Below are positions 18,534 through 26,914 of a DNA stretch of 64,000 bases, in pieces. The stretch comes from Curtobacterium sp. MCBD17_035 (GTDB lineage: Bacteria > Actinomycetota > Actinomycetes > Actinomycetales > Microbacteriaceae), in the NCBI RefSeq assembly GCF_003234815.2, contig NZ_CP126279.1:1426001-1490000 (forward strand), read 5' to 3'. Below the pieces are notes generated by a model. That model searched no databases. It had not been told where the DNA came from and saw only the letters and a list, made by a program, of their open reading frames with translations. The position numbers and the translations under genes are program-made. Position 1 is the first letter of the stretch; every line of letters starts with the position of its first letter.

Positions 18534-19786
18534 CAGCTGTTCGCCGCGTCCTTGAGCGCGTCCGCGGGCGACGACTGCCCGGTGAGCGCCGACTGGATCG
18601 CGGTGTAGATCTTCGTCGCGGCGGCCGGCCACTTCGCGCCGAGCTCACCCGTGCGGGCCCGGGCCGTCGCGACCATGTCGACGAACACCTGCTCCGACGG
18701 CACCTGCTGGCCGAACCGCTTCGCCACCGCGGTGCGCGACGGGATCGTGTACCGCTGCTTCGCCATGGACAGCTGGTTCTTCGCGCTGTTGAGGCACTTG
18801 ACGACCTTCGCCGCGACCTTCTGCTTGGCGCTGTCACCGGTCTGCGGCACGGTCCAGACCTCGCCGCCGAGCGGAGCGACCGAGTCGTCGCCGGCCTTCG
18901 GCACCGGGATCTTCGCGATGCCGTAGTCGATGCCGCTCGCCTTGAGGGCCGGGATCTGCCACGGGCCGTTGATCATCATCGCGGTCTTACCCGCGATGAA
19001 CTGGTCGTTCACGTCGGCCTGGGTCCAGTTGAGCGCGCCCTTCGACACCGAGCCGCTCTTGACCATGTCGGTCCAGAGCTGCAACGCGCCCTGGGTGCCC
19101 TTGGTGTCGAGGTGCTTCTCGTCACCGCCGTTCGACCACATGAACGGCAGGAACTGCCACGAGCCCTCGTACGTGGCGTTGGCGTCGAACGCCAGACCGT
19201 ACTGCGACCCCGACGTCAGCTTGGCGGCGGCGGTCTTCAGCTCGGCCCACGTGGTGGGGACCTGGACGCCCGCGTCGCTGAGGTCCTTCTTGTTGTACAT
19301 GAGCGCGATCGTGTTCACGGTGGGGGCGAGCCCGTAGAGCTTCCCCTTGTACGTGCCGGCCGACACGACGCCCTTGGCGTACCCCTTGGACGAGATCCCG
19401 TAGTCCTTGAGCGGGGCGAGGGCACCGCTCGCCGCGATCTGCTGCAGGTCGGGGTTGTCGAGCATGAGCACGTCCGGCAGCGTCCTCGACGACGCCTGCT
19501 GCAGGACCTTCTGGACGAGGTTCGCACCCGGCACGACGTTGCGGTTGATCGTGACGCCGATCTGCTTGCCGCACTGCTTGAGCGTCTTGCCGATGACGAC
19601 CTTGTCGTTGCCTTGGTTGTAGTAGTCGAGCACGCTGATGCTCTTCACACTGCTCGCGGCGGGGCTCGAGCCGGTGGCACAGCCGCCGAGGACGAGCGGG
19701 ATGGTGGTGGCGATGGCGGCCGCTCCGACGAGGGTGGCTCGTCGTCGCGCCCGGGTGGGGACGGATGTGCTGCTGCTGCGCTTCAT
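18533..19786 (-). CDS. Extracellular sugar-binding lipoprotein of ABC importer
   Basis: A 417-residue substrate-binding protein. A basic start (TRARRRAT) and hydrophobic stretch end in the lipobox LGGCATG, with Cys36 the lipidation site. The mature part has SBP family 1 hallmarks: SISVLDYYNQGND, DVLMLDNPDLQQ, LMYNKKDL..G..VPTTWAEL, GKTAMMINGPW. It captures the sugar outside the membrane and delivers it to the two permeases encoded downstream. The start ATG at 19784-19786 is the one that gives a proper signal peptide. A 152 bp gap with a hairpin separates it from the first gene of the operon. Confidence 0.93.
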   Translation of the reverse strand: MKRSSSTSVPTRARRRATLVGAAAIATTIPLVLGGCATGSSPAASSVKSISVLDYYNQGNDKVVIGKTLKQCGKQIGVTINRNVVPGANLVQKVLQQASSRTLPDVLMLDNPDLQQIAASGALAPLKDYGISSKGYAKGVVSAGTYKGKLYGLAPTVNTIALMYNKKDLSDAGVQVPTTWAELKTAAAKLTSGSQYGLAFDANATYEGSWQFLPFMWSNGGDEKHLDTKGTQGALQLWTDMVKSGSVSKGALNWTQADVNDQFIAGKTAMMINGPWQIPALKASGIDYGIAKIPVPKAGDDSVAPLGGEVWTVPQTGDSAKQKVAAKVVKCLNSAKNQLSMAKQRYTIPSRTAVAKRFGQQVPSEQVFVDMVATARARTGELGAKWPAAATKIYTAIQSALTGQSSPADALKDAANS

Positions 19787-19876
19787 TGCGGTGCTCGCTT
19801 CCTGGATGGGACCTCGCGGCTGCGCGAGGGTCGTGCTGCGCCCGGTCGCGGGTGCGCGGGCGTGGTCGAGCGCCCG

Positions 19877-19897
19877 GCCCGGCGCTCGTCGCCGGGC
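19877..19897. other. Intercistronic hairpin ahead of the sugar-binding protein gene
   Basis: An 8 bp perfect stem (19877-19884 with 19890-19897) with a CTCGT loop lies in the 152 bp gap between the oxidoreductase stop and the binding-protein start. It may end some transcripts or stabilise the downstream mRNA so that the binding protein is made in excess. The rest of the gap shows nothing. Confidence 0.45.
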
Positions 19898-19938
19898 GGG
19901 TCGTGCTGTGTCGGTCTGGGCCGGTCGGGAGGGACGGG

Positions 19939-21147
19939 TCAGGTGAGGACGTCGGCCGCGGAGTCCGCGGGGACGTCGGCCCAGCTGCCGTCGGCGTCGG
20001 CACTGCGTGCGACGGCGTCGAGGACGCGCTGAACGTGGAGGCCGTCCGCGAAGGACGGCTCGGGACGGGTGCCGTCGGCGATGGCGGTGACGAGGTCGAC
20101 GACCTGATGGGTGAACGCGTGCTCCCACCCGAGGACGTGCCCCGCCGGCCACCACATGTCGACCCAGGGGTGGCCGGGGTCGGTGACGAGGACCTGACGG
20201 AAGCCCTGTTCGGTCTCCGGCAGGGTGGCGTCGTGGAAGGCGAGCTCGTTGAGCCGCTCGAGGTCGAACGCCACCGCACCGGTCGTGCCGCTGATCTCGA
20301 TGCGGAGCGCGTTCTTCTGACCACTCGCGACGCGCGAGGCGCCGAACTGGCCGATCGAGCCGTCGGACAGCCGCGCCGTGATGAGGGCGAGGTCGTCCAC
20401 GGTCACCGGGCGCCGCGGGGCGTCGGCGGCGGAGCGGCCTCCGAGACCGACGGCCTCCGTCATCACCGGTCGTTCGGTCGTGAAGGTGTGCAGGAGACCG
20501 GACACCCGCTCCACCGCCGCTCCGGTCACGTACTCGACGGCGTCGATCGCGTGGGCTCCGATGTCGCCGAGGGCGCCGCTGCCGGCCTGCTCCTGGTCGA
20601 GGCGCCAGGTCATCGGTCCGTCGGGGTCGGCGAGCCAGTCCTGGTCGTAGGTGGCGCGCACCTGGCGGACGTCCCCGATCCTCCCGGCCCGGACGAGGTC
20701 GTGGGCCAACCGGAGCGCGGGGACGCGACGGTAGCTGAAGCCGACCATCGCGACGACCCCGTGGTCCGCGGCCGTGGCGGCGGCCGCGGCCATGCGCTCC
20801 GCCTCCGCGACGCTGTTGGCCAGGGGCTTCTCGCACAGCACGTGCTTGCCCGCCTCGAGCGCGGCGACCGCGATCTCGGCGTGGGAGGACCCCGGCGTGC
20901 AGATGTCGACGAGGTCGATGTCGTCGCGGGCGATGACGTCGCGCCAGTCGGTGGCGCTCGACTCCCACCCGAGGCGGTCCGCGGCGGCCGCGGCACGGGC
21001 GGCGTCGCGGCCGACGACGACGGATCGACGCACCGAACGCGGCAGGTCCGCGACCACCGGCGCCGTGCGCCATGCCTGGGAATGGGCGGCGCCCATGAAC
21101 CCGTGTCCGATCATCGCGACCCGGATCGTGCCGTCGACACTGCTCAT
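19939..21147 (-). CDS. Gfo/Idh/MocA family oxidoreductase (first gene of operon)
   Basis: A 402-residue NAD(P)-dependent dehydrogenase. The Rossmann motif is MIGHGFMGAAH (about residues 12-22), followed by the EKP motif in VLCEKPLANS. The catalytic region has GDIGAHAIDAVEYV, with the histidine at the usual position. It differs from the operon's second oxidoreductase, which is shorter and not a close copy, so the two probably act on successive or different positions. The ATG at 21145-21147 has an AGGAG ribosome site. It is first in the leftward operon, directly beside a LacI operator. Confidence 0.93.
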   Translation of the reverse strand: MSSVDGTIRVAMIGHGFMGAAHSQAWRTAPVVADLPRSVRRSVVVGRDAARAAAAADRLGWESSATDWRDVIARDDIDLVDICTPGSSHAEIAVAALEAGKHVLCEKPLANSVAEAERMAAAAATAADHGVVAMVGFSYRRVPALRLAHDLVRAGRIGDVRQVRATYDQDWLADPDGPMTWRLDQEQAGSGALGDIGAHAIDAVEYVTGAAVERVSGLLHTFTTERPVMTEAVGLGGRSAADAPRRPVTVDDLALITARLSDGSIGQFGASRVASGQKNALRIEISGTTGAVAFDLERLNELAFHDATLPETEQGFRQVLVTDPGHPWVDMWWPAGHVLGWEHAFTHQVVDLVTAIADGTRPEPSFADGLHVQRVLDAVARSADADGSWADVPADSAADVLT

Positions 21148-21211
21148 CTCGTAACTCCTTCGTCACTCAACGGCGGTCACGCTATTGCACGTCCGGAGCG
21201 AGCACAAGAGA

Positions 21212-21233
21212 ATCGTCGAAACAATTCGACGAT
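21212..21233. promoter_or_regulatory. LacI-type operator O1 of the ThuA operon
   Basis: A perfect inverted repeat, ATCGTCGAA and TTCGACGAT with a 4 bp spacer, lies in the divergent region 65 bp upstream of the first operon gene. The left half is repeated exactly at 21278. The size and symmetry fit a LacI-family dimer, presumably the regulator encoded at 21338. Confidence 0.8.
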
Positions 21234-21277
21234 GACACGCGCGCGTTCCAGGGCATCGCGTGGGGCTCGTCCGCGCT

Positions 21278-21299
21278 ATCGTCGAATGGGTTCGACCGC
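21278..21299. promoter_or_regulatory. LacI-type operator O2, near the regulator's own start
   Basis: ATCGTCGAA, a 4 bp spacer, then TTCGACCGC: the left half equals O1 and six of nine bases of the right half agree. It lies 38 bp upstream of the lacI-type start, suggesting autoregulation. The centres of O1 and O2 are 66 bp apart. Confidence 0.7.
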
Positions 21300-21337
21300 G
21301 TCGCGGTCCGGGTCCGGGCGGAGAGAGAGGGCCCACC

Positions 21338-22348
21338 GTGCCAGTGCAGCGCATCGCCGACGTCGCCCGGCACGCGGGCGTGTCGACGAGCACCGTGTCG
21401 TACGTGCTCAGCGGGAACCGACCGATCTCCGCGGAGACCCGGCGGCGGGTCGAGGCGAGCATCGACGCACTCGGGTTCATCCCACACGCCGGCGCGCGGT
21501 CGATCCGACGGCGGCGCACCAACGTGGTCGCGCTCGCGCTCCCGCTCCGCCCGGAGTCGCAGGTGCGTGTGCAGATGGAGTTCGTCCTGAGCATCCTCAG
21601 CGCCGCCCGGCAGGAGGGCAAGCACGTGCTGCTCCTCAGCACCGAGGACGGGGTCCAGGCGATCCGCGAGGTGACCGCGGGCTCGCTCGTCGACGGCGTG
21701 ATCCTCATGGAGGTCGAGACGGAGGACGCCCGCGTCGCCCTGCTCGAGCAGCTCGGGTTCCCGACCGTCGTGCTCGGCACCCCGGGGCCGCCGGTCACCC
21801 TGCCGTCGATCGACTTCGACTTCGCCGCTGCCGGGGCGCTCGAGGCGACGAACCTCATGGACCAGGGCCACCGCCACATCGGCTACGTCGGACACGCGGT
21901 CGAGACCTTCGACCGCGGCCTCGGGTTCGCGGTCACCGCGCGGGACGCCGTGCTGCGGACCGTGCGCGACGCGGGCGGCACCGCCACGTGGGTGTCGACC
22001 GGGGGCTCCCGGGCGGACGTCGCGGAGTCGCTCGAACGGCTCTTCGCGCTCGACCCGGACATCACCGGGCTCGTCGTCCACAACGAGACGGCGCTCCCGA
22101 CCGTGCTCGACCGGCTCCGCGAGCTCGGGCGCCACGTGCCGCGGGACGTCTCCGTGACCGCTCTCGCGCCCGACGCCGATGCCGAGCACTGCGTGCCGCC
22201 CGTGTCGAACGTGGACCTGCCGTCGGGCGAGATGGCCCGGACGTCCTTCGCGATGTTGCTCGAGATCCTCGACGGGGGGACACCGGAGGCGTCGCGCATC
22301 CCGCCGACCCTGCAGCACCGGGGATCGGTGACGACGCCCCGTCGGTAG
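21338..22348 (+). CDS. LacI-family transcriptional regulator of the ThuA operon
   Basis: A 336-residue repressor. The N-terminal helix-turn-helix reads RIADVARHAGVSTSTVSYVL, followed by the hinge region and a periplasmic-binding-protein-like effector domain (from about residue 58). The start is GTG at 21338 with a GAGAGAGAGG purine run at 21321-21330; an earlier in-frame ATG would add residues before the conserved HTH. It is transcribed away from the sugar operon and almost certainly controls it through O1 and O2. The effector is probably the sugar transported or its oxidised product. Confidence 0.93.
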   Translation: MPVQRIADVARHAGVSTSTVSYVLSGNRPISAETRRRVEASIDALGFIPHAGARSIRRRRTNVVALALPLRPESQVRVQMEFVLSILSAARQEGKHVLLLSTEDGVQAIREVTAGSLVDGVILMEVETEDARVALLEQLGFPTVVLGTPGPPVTLPSIDFDFAAAGALEATNLMDQGHRHIGYVGHAVETFDRGLGFAVTARDAVLRTVRDAGGTATWVSTGGSRADVAESLERLFALDPDITGLVVHNETALPTVLDRLRELGRHVPRDVSVTALAPDADAEHCVPPVSNVDLPSGEMARTSFAMLLEILDGGTPEASRIPPTLQHRGSVTTPRR

Positions 22349-22388
22349 TGCTCGGCCGCAGCGTGTCGGAACGCCGTAGCGTGGGAGC

Positions 22389-22913
22389 ATGCCGGACCTC
22401 CTGGTCGTCACCGGTCCACTCGCGGTTGGGAAGGACACGACCGCCGACGCCCTCGCTCGCCTGCTCCGCGCCCGGGGGCGGACCGTCGTGGTCGTCGACG
22501 TCGACGACGTGGCCGCGATGGTCGCCGGGGGAGCGGCCGACTCTGGACTCTGGGCCGCGGCGCACGAGGCCCACGGTGCCCTCGTCGCCTCCTGGATGCG
22601 CTCGGCGGTCGACGTCGTGATCGCCGTCGGCCCCGTGTTCTCGGCCGAGGAACGGGACGCCCTCACCCGACCGTTGCCACCAGGGGTCACGCCGACCTGG
22701 GTGGTCCTCGACGCGCCGGTGGAGGTCACGTTCGGTCGTGCCGCCGCCGATGCCACCCGAGGACGGTCCCGCGTGGCCGCGTTCCACCACGAGGCCCACC
22801 GGCGCTTCCGGGGACTCCTGCCGTCGATCCCCGCGGACGTGCTGATCGACACCTCCGTGCGGCGACCAGACGACATCGCGGTCACGGTCCTCGCGCTGCT
22901 CGATCAACGCTGA
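22389..22913 (+). CDS. P-loop kinase-like protein
   Basis: A 174-residue nucleotide-binding protein. Residues 8-17 are GPLAVGKDTT, a Walker A variant with Asp after the Lys. This GKDT form is typical of some deoxynucleoside monophosphate kinases and other small-molecule kinases. A VVVVDVDDV strand follows, and VIAVGPVFSAEE may be the Walker B region. The arginine-rich stretch RGRSRVAAFHHEAHRRFRG could be the lid. The substrate is unknown. The start ATG at 22389 has GGAG close upstream. It lies 56 bp ahead of the P450 gene on the same strand. Confidence 0.75.
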   Translation: MPDLLVVTGPLAVGKDTTADALARLLRARGRTVVVVDVDDVAAMVAGGAADSGLWAAAHEAHGALVASWMRSAVDVVIAVGPVFSAEERDALTRPLPPGVTPTWVVLDAPVEVTFGRAAADATRGRSRVAAFHHEAHRRFRGLLPSIPADVLIDTSVRRPDDIAVTVLALLDQR

Positions 22914-22969
22914 ACAGCTCCGGCGTCGCCCCTGGGAGCCGAGCAGACCCGGCCCGGCACGATGGACCG

Positions 22970-24280
22970 ATGGCATCCACCACGGCGTCGCGCAACGTCC
23001 TCCGTGACGACACGATCGGCCTCCTGACCCGCGGCTACGGCTTCGGCGCGCACATCTGGCGGCGCGCGGACGCCGGCGCACGGTCGGTCCCCATGCGCCT
23101 GCTCGGGGACCGGGCACTGCTCGTCCGCGGGGCGGAGGGCGTCGCGGCGTTCTACGACGAACGCCTGGTCCGTCGCCACGGAGCGATGCCCGCCGTCGTC
23201 CGGCTGACCCTGTTCGGCCCGGGATCCGTGCACGGTCTCGACGGCGACGACCACCGGCACCGCAAGGCGACCTTCGTCGACGTCGCGTACGAGGACGCCC
23301 AGGTCGAGCGGCTCTCACCCCTGTTCGACCGGGAGTGGCGGGCGGAACTCGCGGCGTGGATCGCCGGTGGTGAGCGGTCGGCGTACCGGGCCGCGGTCGG
23401 CGCGTACGGACGGGCGAGCATGCGGTGGGCGGGCCTCCCGGGCACGGACGAGGCGAGGACCCGGTGGGCCGCACGGCTCGCGCAGATCGTCGACGGCTTC
23501 GGCGTGCCGTACTCGCCCGAGTACCTGCTCGCGGTCCGGAACCGGCTGTGGTCGGACCGACACGCGCGGCGCCTCGTCGAGGCCGTCCGGAGCGGCCGAC
23601 TCGACCCGGCTGCCGGCACGGCCCTGTACGAGTGGGCGTGGCACCGCGACCGCCAGGGGGCGCTGCTCCCGTCGCGCACCGCCGGCGTGGAGCTGCAGAA
23701 CAGCTTCCGTCCGATGATCGCGGTCGCGCGGTTCGCCGCATTCGCCGCGGCGGCGCTGCACGACCGCCCGGACTGGCGGACGCGGATCGCCGACGAGACC
23801 GCGGCGCGTGGCTCGCTGGTCGGCGGTCCGCTCGCGACCGCGTTCGCGCAGGAGATCCGTCGGACGGCGCCGTTCGTGCCGATGCTCCCGGCGCGCGCCG
23901 TGCAGGACGTCGAGATCGACGGCGCGCGGGTGCCGGCGGGCGGTCGACTGGTGCTCGACATCCTCGGCACGGACACCGACGACCGCTCGTGGGAGCGGCC
24001 CGACGTGTTCGACCCGGAGCGGTTCGTCGGCGTCGACGACTACGAAGCGCTCCCCGCGTTCGTCCCGCACGGTGGCGCATCGGTGACCGGTGGCCATCGC
24101 TGCCCCGGGGAGAAGCTCGCCATCGCCGGGCTCGCGGCGGCCGTCGCGGCGCTGAGCGATCCCCGCGTGACGGTCCTCGCCGCCGGACTCGACGTCGACC
24201 GCCGTCGCATGCCGACGAAGCCCCGGTCGGGCGTCCGGGTGCGGCCGAGCGGGATCGGTGCGCGCTGTCCCTTCCACTGA
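22970..24280 (+). CDS. CYP152-type cytochrome P450 (fatty-acid peroxygenase/decarboxylase)
   Basis: A 436-residue P450 closely patterned on the CYP152 peroxygenases (P450-BSbeta, OleT). The heme ligand is Cys378 in GGHRCPGE, preceded by AFVPHGGASVT. The substrate-carboxylate arginine is Arg247 in SFRPMIAVARF. In the TLFGPGSVHGLDG block, Phe82 and His88 align with Phe79 and Gln/His85 of known members. His at the latter position is found in the alkene-forming OleT. Such enzymes use H2O2 with no redox partner, and none is encoded nearby. Products could be alpha/beta-hydroxy fatty acids or terminal alkenes. Cytoplasmic, no membrane anchor. ATG at 22970. Confidence 0.92.
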   Translation: MASTTASRNVLRDDTIGLLTRGYGFGAHIWRRADAGARSVPMRLLGDRALLVRGAEGVAAFYDERLVRRHGAMPAVVRLTLFGPGSVHGLDGDDHRHRKATFVDVAYEDAQVERLSPLFDREWRAELAAWIAGGERSAYRAAVGAYGRASMRWAGLPGTDEARTRWAARLAQIVDGFGVPYSPEYLLAVRNRLWSDRHARRLVEAVRSGRLDPAAGTALYEWAWHRDRQGALLPSRTAGVELQNSFRPMIAVARFAAFAAAALHDRPDWRTRIADETAARGSLVGGPLATAFAQEIRRTAPFVPMLPARAVQDVEIDGARVPAGGRLVLDILGTDTDDRSWERPDVFDPERFVGVDDYEALPAFVPHGGASVTGGHRCPGEKLAIAGLAAAVAALSDPRVTVLAAGLDVDRRRMPTKPRSGVRVRPSGIGARCPFH

Positions 24281-24423
24281 TCCGGGCGGTGACCGTCCCG
24301 CGCACCGTTCCCAGTCGGTTCCCCGTATCCTGACGGTGGAAGCAATGGCGATTCCGGTAGAAGAGCCTGGTCGCCGTGGCGCGTCCCCGCGGTCAGGCGT
24401 GGCATCGAACCCCTGAGCGCATC

Positions 24424-24786
24424 GTGACCCACCATCGCATCGAATTCGTGACCCGTGACCGCACGGGCATCACCGCCGTCGTGACGTCGACCGGCGTCGT
24501 GGACGCCGACGCGGTCATCCGCAACATCCAGGCGGGACACTCCGGCTACTACGTCGAAGCGACCGATTGGCGGCGCGCACCGGTCCGGACCCTCTCGGTC
24601 CTCGGTGGGGCGTACCTGTTCGCGAACTGGGACGGCAGCAAGCGCAACAACCTCCACGACATCGCGGCGCGTGCACCCGTACGCGCCGTGGAGCCGGCGA
24701 AGCCCACCGAGTCGCGGTTCATGGTCGCGCTCGGCGCCGCTGTGTCGGCGCTCCTCGGACGACGCCGGACGGCGTACCGCCGCTGA
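24424..24786 (+). CDS. DUF3892-like small protein
   Basis: A protein of about 120 residues. The middle resembles the DUF3892 pattern: ITAVVTSTG, then GYYVEAT, then GGAYLFANWDGSKRNNLHDI. This family of small beta-rich proteins has no known function. The C-terminal 25 residues are basic and unremarkable. The start is uncertain: GTG at 24424 begins just ahead of the domain, while GTG at 24376 would add 16 residues. Neither has a strong ribosome site. The upstream 140 bp gap shows no clear structure. Confidence 0.65.
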   Translation: MTHHRIEFVTRDRTGITAVVTSTGVVDADAVIRNIQAGHSGYYVEATDWRRAPVRTLSVLGGAYLFANWDGSKRNNLHDIAARAPVRAVEPAKPTESRFMVALGAAVSALLGRRRTAYRR

Positions 24787-24845
24787 CGCCGGATCCGCCG
24801 TACGGTCGACGTGCGCAGGTCGCGCACGGCAAGGAGGGACCCCCG

Positions 24846-25553
24846 ATGGAACTCGTCTTCGTCCACGGCGCGCTCGTGCGCGACGGCTCGTGGTGGTGGG
24901 GCCCCACGGCTGAGCTGCTCCGCGAGCGCACCGGCGTCCGCAGCACGGCGGTCGCCCTGCCCTCGTGCGGTGAGACCGCGCCTGACGACGTGGCCGGGGG
25001 ACTCGTCGCCGACGCCGCCGCGCTCCGCGGCGTGCTCGACGGCCTCGACGCGGCGATCGTCGTCGGCCACTCCTACGGTGGGACCGTCATCGCCGAGGCC
25101 GGGACCCACCCCGCCGTCGCCCACCTGGTGCTCGTGTCGTCGTACCTGCCCGACGTCGGCCAGACGCAGGGCGGCGTCATGAGCGGCGAACCGGACCCCG
25201 TCACGATCGCCGACGGCGGTGACGGGACCGTCCACCTGTCCGGCTACGACGCGGCGTCGTTCGGCGCCCGGTTCCTCCAGGACGCCGACGAGACGGTGCA
25301 ACGCGAGGCGTGGGAGCGGCGGACGGCCCAGGCGGCCGCGGCCTTCGTCACACCGACGAGCACCGCCGGGTGGCAGGGCGTCGACTCGACGTACCTCGTC
25401 TGCCAGGAGGACCGGAGCACGACCGTCGCGTTGCAGCGGTCCCACGCCGCTCGCGCCACCCGCGCCGTGGATCTCCCGACCGGTCACCACCCGTTCCTGA
25501 CCCGGCCCGACCTCGTCGTCGAGCAGCTGGAGGCCGTGCTGCACCGCGGCTGA
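24846..25553 (+). CDS. Alpha/beta hydrolase
   Basis: A 235-residue cytoplasmic hydrolase of the alpha/beta fold, related to the salicylate-esterase/MenH-like small hydrolases. The oxyanion loop is FVHGALVRDGSWW, the nucleophile elbow GHSYGG (serine near residue 75), and the catalytic histidine lies in TGHHPFL close to the C-terminus. The acid is probably the Asp in CQEDRST. The natural substrate is unknown. The ATG at 24846 has an AGGAGG ribosome site at 24832-24837. It follows the DUF3892 gene by 59 bp. Confidence 0.88.
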   Translation: MELVFVHGALVRDGSWWWGPTAELLRERTGVRSTAVALPSCGETAPDDVAGGLVADAAALRGVLDGLDAAIVVGHSYGGTVIAEAGTHPAVAHLVLVSSYLPDVGQTQGGVMSGEPDPVTIADGGDGTVHLSGYDAASFGARFLQDADETVQREAWERRTAQAAAAFVTPTSTAGWQGVDSTYLVCQEDRSTTVALQRSHAARATRAVDLPTGHHPFLTRPDLVVEQLEAVLHRG

Positions 25554-25599
25554 TCCGCGTCCGGTGGCGCGCAGGGAGGACCGCGGCCACGGCGAGCGC

Positions 25600-26805
25600 C
25601 TACCCCGGCTGACGCCGTGGCGGCAGCACGGTGGCGACGGCGATGACCACCAACACGGCCGGCGCCGAGATCGCGACGACGCGGAATCCGTCCCCGTCGG
25701 CCTGACCGACGACGCCGCCCACGAACGACCCCAGTGCCATCGCGCCGGCGACGCACGCGCTCACCCAGGCCACCGCCTCGGTGAACACCGCGCCGTGGAC
25801 CTCCTGGTGGAGCACCCGGTTGGTGGAGATCGTGAACGGTGTGATCGTCGCGCCCGCGAACAGTCCGAGGGGGAACAGCCAGCCGAGCCCGGGGGACAGT
25901 GCGAGCGCGCTCCAGAACACCGCGACGGCCGCGGAAGCCGCGAGCAGCAGGCGGAAGGGCGGGACCCGCGACGGCACGGCGCTCATGAGGACACCACCGG
26001 TCACGCTGCCGATCGAGTACGCGGTGAGCACGAGACCGGCGATCTGCGGGAGGCCCGCTTCCGTCGCCCACGCGACGACCGTGACGTCGTTGACCCCGAA
26101 GGTCAGACCCAGTGCCACGCTCGAGACCAACAACGCCATCACGCGCCGGGAGCGCCACGGGACGAACGCGCGCCGTGTCACGCTGACGCCCCCGGTCGGT
26201 CCGCGCCCGACCCCGCGCCGGAGCCACAGGCACCCCGCGGCGCCGAACACGCCCGACGCCACCAGCCCTGCGGCCGGGTCCACCGCCGCCGAGACGAGGG
26301 CCGCGAGGGCCGGCCCGAAGACCCAGACGAGCTCGTCCGCGATCGCCTCGAGCGAGAACGCCAGGTGGATCCCGCTGCCGGCATCGACCATCGCCGTCCA
26401 TCGCGCGCGGGTGAACGCCCCGGCCGGCACGATCGTCGCGCCGACGAGGAGCACCGCCACGGTGAGGACCACCAGGGACTGGCGCGTGGTGCCGGCGGCG
26501 ACGAGGAGCACGACCGCGACCGGGTGCCCCACGGCGGCGACCAGGAGTGCTCCGCGCTGCCCACGACGGTCGGCGACGCGGCCGAACACCGGCCCGGTGA
26601 GTGCACTGGCGGCGATCGCCACCCCCGAGGCGAACCCGGCGTCGGCGAACGACCCGGTCACCGAGCGGACGAAGAACAGGACGCTGAAGCCGACGACGGC
26701 GAGCGGGATCCGCGCGACGAGTCCGGCGGCCGCGAGGTGCCGGCGATCCGTCGGCGCGAGGAGCGCGGACCAGCCCCGCAGCCCGGTCGTCGTCGACGCG
26801 TTCAC
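25600..26805 (-). CDS. MFS transporter
   Basis: A twelve-helix major facilitator protein of 401 residues. The loop after the second helix contains the MFS signature GRVADRRGQRGALL. The start is GTG at 26803-26805 behind a GAGGGGAA purine run; upstream in-frame codons add a non-hydrophobic region. No close functional family can be named; export of a toxic or signalling compound is most likely. It converges with the alpha/beta hydrolase and stands alone between genes of unrelated function. Confidence 0.85.
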   Translation of the reverse strand: MNASTTTGLRGWSALLAPTDRRHLAAAGLVARIPLAVVGFSVLFFVRSVTGSFADAGFASGVAIAASALTGPVFGRVADRRGQRGALLVAAVGHPVAVVLLVAAGTTRQSLVVLTVAVLLVGATIVPAGAFTRARWTAMVDAGSGIHLAFSLEAIADELVWVFGPALAALVSAAVDPAAGLVASGVFGAAGCLWLRRGVGRGPTGGVSVTRRAFVPWRSRRVMALLVSSVALGLTFGVNDVTVVAWATEAGLPQIAGLVLTAYSIGSVTGGVLMSAVPSRVPPFRLLLAASAAVAVFWSALALSPGLGWLFPLGLFAGATITPFTISTNRVLHQEVHGAVFTEAVAWVSACVAGAMALGSFVGGVVGQADGDGFRVVAISAPAVLVVIAVATVLPPRRQPG

Positions 26806-26914
26806 GGTTCCCCTCGCTGTGCTCGGCACGCACGGCGTCGTGCGGACGCTCCTGAGCGTAGGGCACGCCGACGACCCGCCGCTCAGGCTCCGGCGTCGGC
26901 GAGCACGGCAACCG

